A DNA stretch of 64,000 nt. Source: Hygrocybe punicea. Taxonomy: Eukaryota; Basidiomycota; Agaricomycetes; Agaricales; Hygrophoraceae. Within the stretch, counting starts at the first letter, position 1. Each line of letters opens with the position of its first letter. Where the stretch lies: assembly GCA_963556145.1 (NCBI GenBank), contig OY744469.1, positions 558,001 to 622,000 of the forward strand, written 5' to 3'. The notes below the pieces were generated by a model. That model was not told the DNA's origin. It did not search any database and worked only from the letters and a program-made list of their open reading frames with translations. Shown here piece by piece: positions 60,010-64,000 of this stretch. Made by a program: the position numbers and the translations under genes.

Positions 60010-60960
60010 TCATGGGGCTTTGCTCCTCAAAATATGACTGGTGTCATTTGAGTTGCTGGCACTCCCACTGCATCCGCAAGTTGGTCCAGAAGAGAATATT
60101 GGTTCACAATTTCGGCGGCAGCACTGATGTACAAAGCTGGCATAGATGACCATCTTCTGGGATTGCCAACAGTTGCTAGAGCACCAAGATGTCCACATGT
60201 TTCATTCAGATTTAAGAATTCCTTGAAGAATCCCATAAGCCTGTCACCATAAACTCAATGTGGTGAAAAGGCATCAAGGCTTTGCACCATATTCTGGTTC
60301 ATGTTCGACTTTGGGTTGATTGCCAATCAGACAGAATCATAAACTTACCAAGAGCAGCTGGCCTTGGGAATTGGGGCAGCTGGAATCCAATAAAGCCAAG
60401 CGAAGCTGATCCCTCATAGCGCCTTGAATGAGGAGTAGTGTTGCCACGACTATAGTTGGTCACTTTTCTTTTCTCTGCTCTACTGCCTTCAATAAAATAC
60501 ATAAAAATATAAAGAAAATTTCGAGGGGTAGCCTCTACATAGGTCTTGAGTTAGTACACTTAAACCTTTCTGTAATATGTAACCCATCATTGGATAAGTG
60601 ACCAACTATGGTTTTTAGTCGCGACTAACATAGTCGCGACTAAAAACCATAGTTGGTCACTTATCCAATGATGGGTTACATATTACAGAAAGGTTTAAGT
60701 GTACTAACTCAAGACCTATGTAGAGGCTACCCCTCGAAATTTTCTTTATATTTTTATGTATTTTATTGAAGGCAGTAGAGCAGAGAAAAGAAAAGTGACC
60801 AACTATAGTCGTGGCAACACTAATGAGGAGAGTGCCATTGGTCCATGGAAAGTTGCACAGGAGTGTGGTATTGTGTCGAAAAGATATGGCCAATGCTGAG
60901 GAAGATGCTTCAGTTCCTTGGCTGCCGCGGTGTAGTAGATGTGCCTGGGCTGTCACGTGA
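60010..60960 (-). pseudogene. Transposon-related gene interrupted by a MITE
   Basis: Minus-strand exon pieces: SSSALAISFRHNTTLLCNFP then WTNGTLLI, cut at 60822 by the MITE. After it the frame resumes at 60427 with QGAMRDQLRLALLDSSCPNS and reaches a GTAAGT donor near 60348. A later exon reads FKEFLNLNETCGHLGALATV, then NPRRWSSMPALYISAAAEIV. The reading frame is continuous if the MITE and one target duplication are ignored. Family not recognised; the setting suggests a mobile-element gene. Confidence 0.4.
60436..60822. mobile_element. 387-bp palindromic hAT MITE with perfect 8-bp TSD
   Basis: Termini TAGTGTTGCCACGACTATAG and its exact inverted partner; the whole element is a near-perfect palindrome centred at 60629 (TCGCGACTAACATAGTCGCGA). 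Flanked by ATGAGGAG at 60428-60435 and 60823-60830. TAGTGTTGCC termini and an 8-bp duplication are hAT hallmarks. The high arm identity points to a recent insertion. Confidence 0.92.
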
Positions 60961-61993
60961 CCCAGTTCCCACGATCGACCTTAGTCAGTAGGTGTCCTGA
61001 TGTAGTAGACAGTCTCATCCTTCGACATCGACTCTGTTCCACACGATTCTGGCGTGAGCACCCTGAGAGGTCCCGAGGGACCTCTCCAGCAGCTTAACAT
61101 GTTTTAACTGAAAAAATTGGTGGTGGTTGAGAATGTTGAATTCACGCGTGGTGACATCATGTGTTGTCACATGTTGTTGCATGGTAAACCACATGTGGAA
61201 ATTGCAAGAACAGTATCAAACTATTAAACTATTAAACTATTCATCTACTAGACCTTGGAATGTGCAGTCATTCCATGCCCGGGTGGTTTCCTGTGCACTG
61301 TATATTTGTTGAGATGTTAAAAGATGACAGATGAAAGGGAGGGAAGAAAAAGTGACCACTTACTTGAGCCTTTTTGACTGGCTAGGAGTGAATGCATGTG
61401 ACAATGATTCTACCAATTCAGCATAATCATCATAAGACCACTCTCGATGTTCAGTCAATGAAAATGACACAATGGTCTTCAAAATCTCTGCTGGAAGATC
61501 TCTCAGTTTCGCATAGGATAAGTTAGGCTGCACTAACTAGCTCTTCCTCTGTTGAACCTCACATACTCAGTTTGCCAATCACAGGGTTTTGCAATGTCAA
61601 CATCTAACTGAATGATGACTCTTCTCAGGCTAGCTAGCACAGGATCAGTAAACTGCATCTGATCAACTTTCTGCATGATATCCTGTTATATAGCAGCAGG
61701 ACTTACCCTCCATGACAAAACCTCACATTAAATTCTCAGTTCCAATGACAACTTGGTGGTCTTGAAGTTTAGGAGACATCTATTGTAGTCAGCCTAGGAC
61801 CAAGTAATGAATACTGTACAATTTACCTGGATGACACCAATTCATAGGTCAAAACCCCATCCTTGACTAAACTTGGTGTTCCTATGCCCAAATGGTAATA
61901 CTTGACAGGGAGGGATGGCATGGGAAAAAGGATATGTGTATGAAAAACCTGTGACAGATGAGGACAAGATCACATGACTTGTGGCCTGACGAA
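60961..61993. other. Repeat-region spacer
   Basis: No gene named. A perfect 10-bp hairpin GAGAGGTCCC-GA-GGGACCTCTC lies at 61065-61086. Short minus-strand coding-like pieces at 61370-61700 may extend the interrupted gene upstream. Confidence 0.3.
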
Positions 61994-64000
61994 TCACACA
62001 TCAGGACTTTCAACATTTAGTCGGGATCTAAAGTTATTTCTAAAGTTAGCAGCAAAATATAATCTTTGGATTTACATTTAGGCCAAATCTAAATATGGAA
62101 TTTAAGTCATGAATAAATAAATGTCTAAATTAATTCTTTTCTCTTGCCTTTAGATTAGTCCTGCAATCAAAATAATCATCAGTGCTAAAGTGTGGAGGGA
62201 AAGTATAATTTAGATTTGAGTTTACTCAGGTTTGCTAGTCCAAATTCAGGCATCACTTGAAGACAAACCGAAAGTTATAATTTTGATAGAATTAAAACAT
62301 TTAATTTATTGGATATCAAAATGTACCATTTTGGTAGTTATCAAAAGTTAAGATTCCGTCAGAACTAAAGCGATTGTACACTCCCATTGCCCACTCATTG
62401 CCCACTCATCGCCAACCCATCACCACTCGCTGCACGTGCATGTTAGGATAAGACGATGTCATCGTCTTCGACGCACGACGACAACAACTACGAAGACAAG
62501 AAAAACAACGATACTGACAACAACGACATCAACAGTGATCACCAGCGAGGCCCGGAGGAGTGGTGAGGATGACGACGCAGACAAGGACAATGAGGATGAC
62601 AAAGACGGCAGTATCGGCGGCACAACCACTCCTATCGCAGCCGGATGACGGCGACAACCTCCATTGCTAACAGGCAGCAGCAAGGCAACGACGAGGACAA
62701 TGGCGGTGGAACGGGGGTGTTGGGTATCGGGCACGCTCATCGCCCAGCCATCGCCGACCACACCTCCCACTCATCGCCCCAGCCATGATCAATCCAACGG
62801 TGGCAATGATAATGAAGGCCCAATGGTCCACGACTACAACCACGACCACTACAAACACGACCACGACCGCTGCCGTCGAATATGATGGCAGCAATATGGG
62901 GACGATGGCAGGGGCATTCACCCACCACCCTCACGACTTCCTCAACCACCAATACCACCACCACGAACGATGAAGATGACGACGACAGCAACAGCCCCAC
63001 GGAATGGCGACAAGATCGCCACCACCATCTCTGCAGCCCATCCCATCACCCGCGCCCATCGCCCGCTCCCATCGCCCTCACATCCACCCTGTCTCCCCAC
63101 CCACGCCATCTCCCTCGTCCACGCCACATCACCTGCCTACGCCTGCCCTCGCCATCTCACCTGCCCAATGCCATCTCCCTTTCCCTCGTCGCCCCCATCT
63201 CCCCCACCCTCATCGCCTATGCCACCTCCCTCGCCCTCATCGCCTACGCCATCTCCCCAGCCTCCCATCCCATCGTGCCCACTCCATCTCCCCCTGCCCA
63301 CGCCATCTCCCATCCCCACTCTCCCATCCCGTCATCTCCCTCGCCCACACCCCACGCCATCTCCCTCGTCCACGCCACATCACCTGACGCCTGCCCACGC
63401 CATCTCACCTGCCCAATGCCATCTCCCTCGCCCACACCCCACGCCATCTCCCTCACCCTCGTCGCCCACGCCACCTCCCTCACCCTCATCGCTTACGCCA
63501 TCGGCCTCCCATCCCATCGTGCCCATGCCATCTCCCTTCCCACTCTCCCATGCCATCATCTCCGTCTCCCTCACCTACACCCCACGCCATCTCCCTCACC
63601 CTCGTCGCCCACGCCATCACCCACGCCATCTCCCTGCACTCCCATCCCATCGTGCCCCCGCCATCTCCCCCTGCCACCATCTCCCTTGCCACACCTCTCC
63701 GCCTCCCATCCCATCATGCCCCCACCATCTCCCCCTGCCCACGCCATCTTCCTCACCCACCCCTATTGCCCACCATCCCCCTACCTCTGTCATCACCTCA
63801 CGAACCCCACCACCACGTCAATTGACGTTGGAGCTGGGCTCGTGAGGTCATGATTGGGTCCATTGGGAGATGGGTAGACAATGGATGGACAATGGGTGGA
63901 CGATGTGGTGAACGCAGCCTGGGTAGGCGCGGATTCGGGGTGTGAGTCCGTTGTCAGTGGGATAGAAACCCAAAAACTCAACTTGTTTGTAACTATGTAC
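61994..64000. mobile_element. Long-TIR element, copy 2 (runs off the window)
   Basis: The left end TCACACATCAGGACTTTC and the next ~390 bp match the terminal repeats of copy 1. The junction into the interior (GATTGTAC followed by repeated CCCACTC/CGCCC words) matches the right, not the left, end of copy 1, so copy 2 is inverted. The zone with dyad copy 8 (63795) matches the inverted 43.57 kb zone of copy 1. The right terminal repeat lies beyond 64000. Confidence 0.75.
63795..63848. repeat. Dyad motif, copy 8
   Basis: Arms ACCTCACGA and TCGTGAGGT exactly symmetric around ACGTCAATTGACGT (decamer 63817-63826). It is the inverted counterpart of copy 1 inside long-TIR copy 2. Confidence 0.85.

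Noticed and set aside
62882..63853. A 323-codon Pro/Ser/His-rich frame
   Set aside because: Same low-complexity interior as long-TIR copy 1, read from the other strand.
1..64000. CRISPR arrays, bacterial operons, ribosomal RNA
   Set aside because: None seen; the gene structure is eukaryotic. Possible tRNA genes could not be judged reliably by eye, so none is claimed.

Overview
The window looks like a mushroom-forming basidiomycete (Agaricomycetes). Most genes are cut by many short introns (about 45-70 nt) with GTRNGT...YAG sites. Several families are agaric-type: HET-C2-like glycolipid transfer protein, a basidiomycete Zn2Cys6 regulator, MYND proteins with an MSS51-like C-terminal domain, Plavaka/CACTA and hAT transposases, and an orphan family carrying a THDDDW motif. 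The genus cannot be told from sequence alone.

Layout. 1-8 kb is gene-bearing: glycolipid transfer protein (minus), a Cys/His finger protein (minus), and a Zn2Cys6 regulator (plus). 8.2-16.3 kb is a repeat island: a multi-copy transposon-associated gene with a 165-bp tandem repeat and a decayed Plavaka (tnp2/CACTA) transposase. 16.5-17.9 kb is a composite of nested inverted repeats, including an 849-bp near-perfect palindrome, ending 65 bp before a MYND gene. 18-42.5 kb is the main gene block: MYND protein, possible F-box/LRR relic, mitochondrial-type DEAD-box helicase, a head-to-head inverted pair of very large ARM/HEAT-repeat paralogues (24.4-36.4 kb), a metallophosphoesterase and the THDDDW-family protein.

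42.9-64 kb is almost entirely nested mobile DNA: two inverted copies of an element with ~390-bp terminal inverted repeats (the second runs off the window), a broken hAT transposase cut by a 5'-truncated LINE, a decayed JmjC-like transposon gene with a glutamine/glutamate-rich N-terminus and a 27-bp minisatellite, and at least four non-autonomous hAT-type elements whose 8-bp target-site duplications can be read directly. Scattered only through this part are eight copies of a ~54-bp dyad-symmetric motif (outer arms near CCTCGCGA/TCGCGAGG, core GTCAATTGAC) whose flanking bases differ between copies yet usually stay self-complementary. I do not recognise it, and it is the best candidate here for something undescribed.

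Genes were built by hand from reading frames, splice signals and family knowledge. No searches or alignments were run, so exon borders are approximate unless given explicitly.
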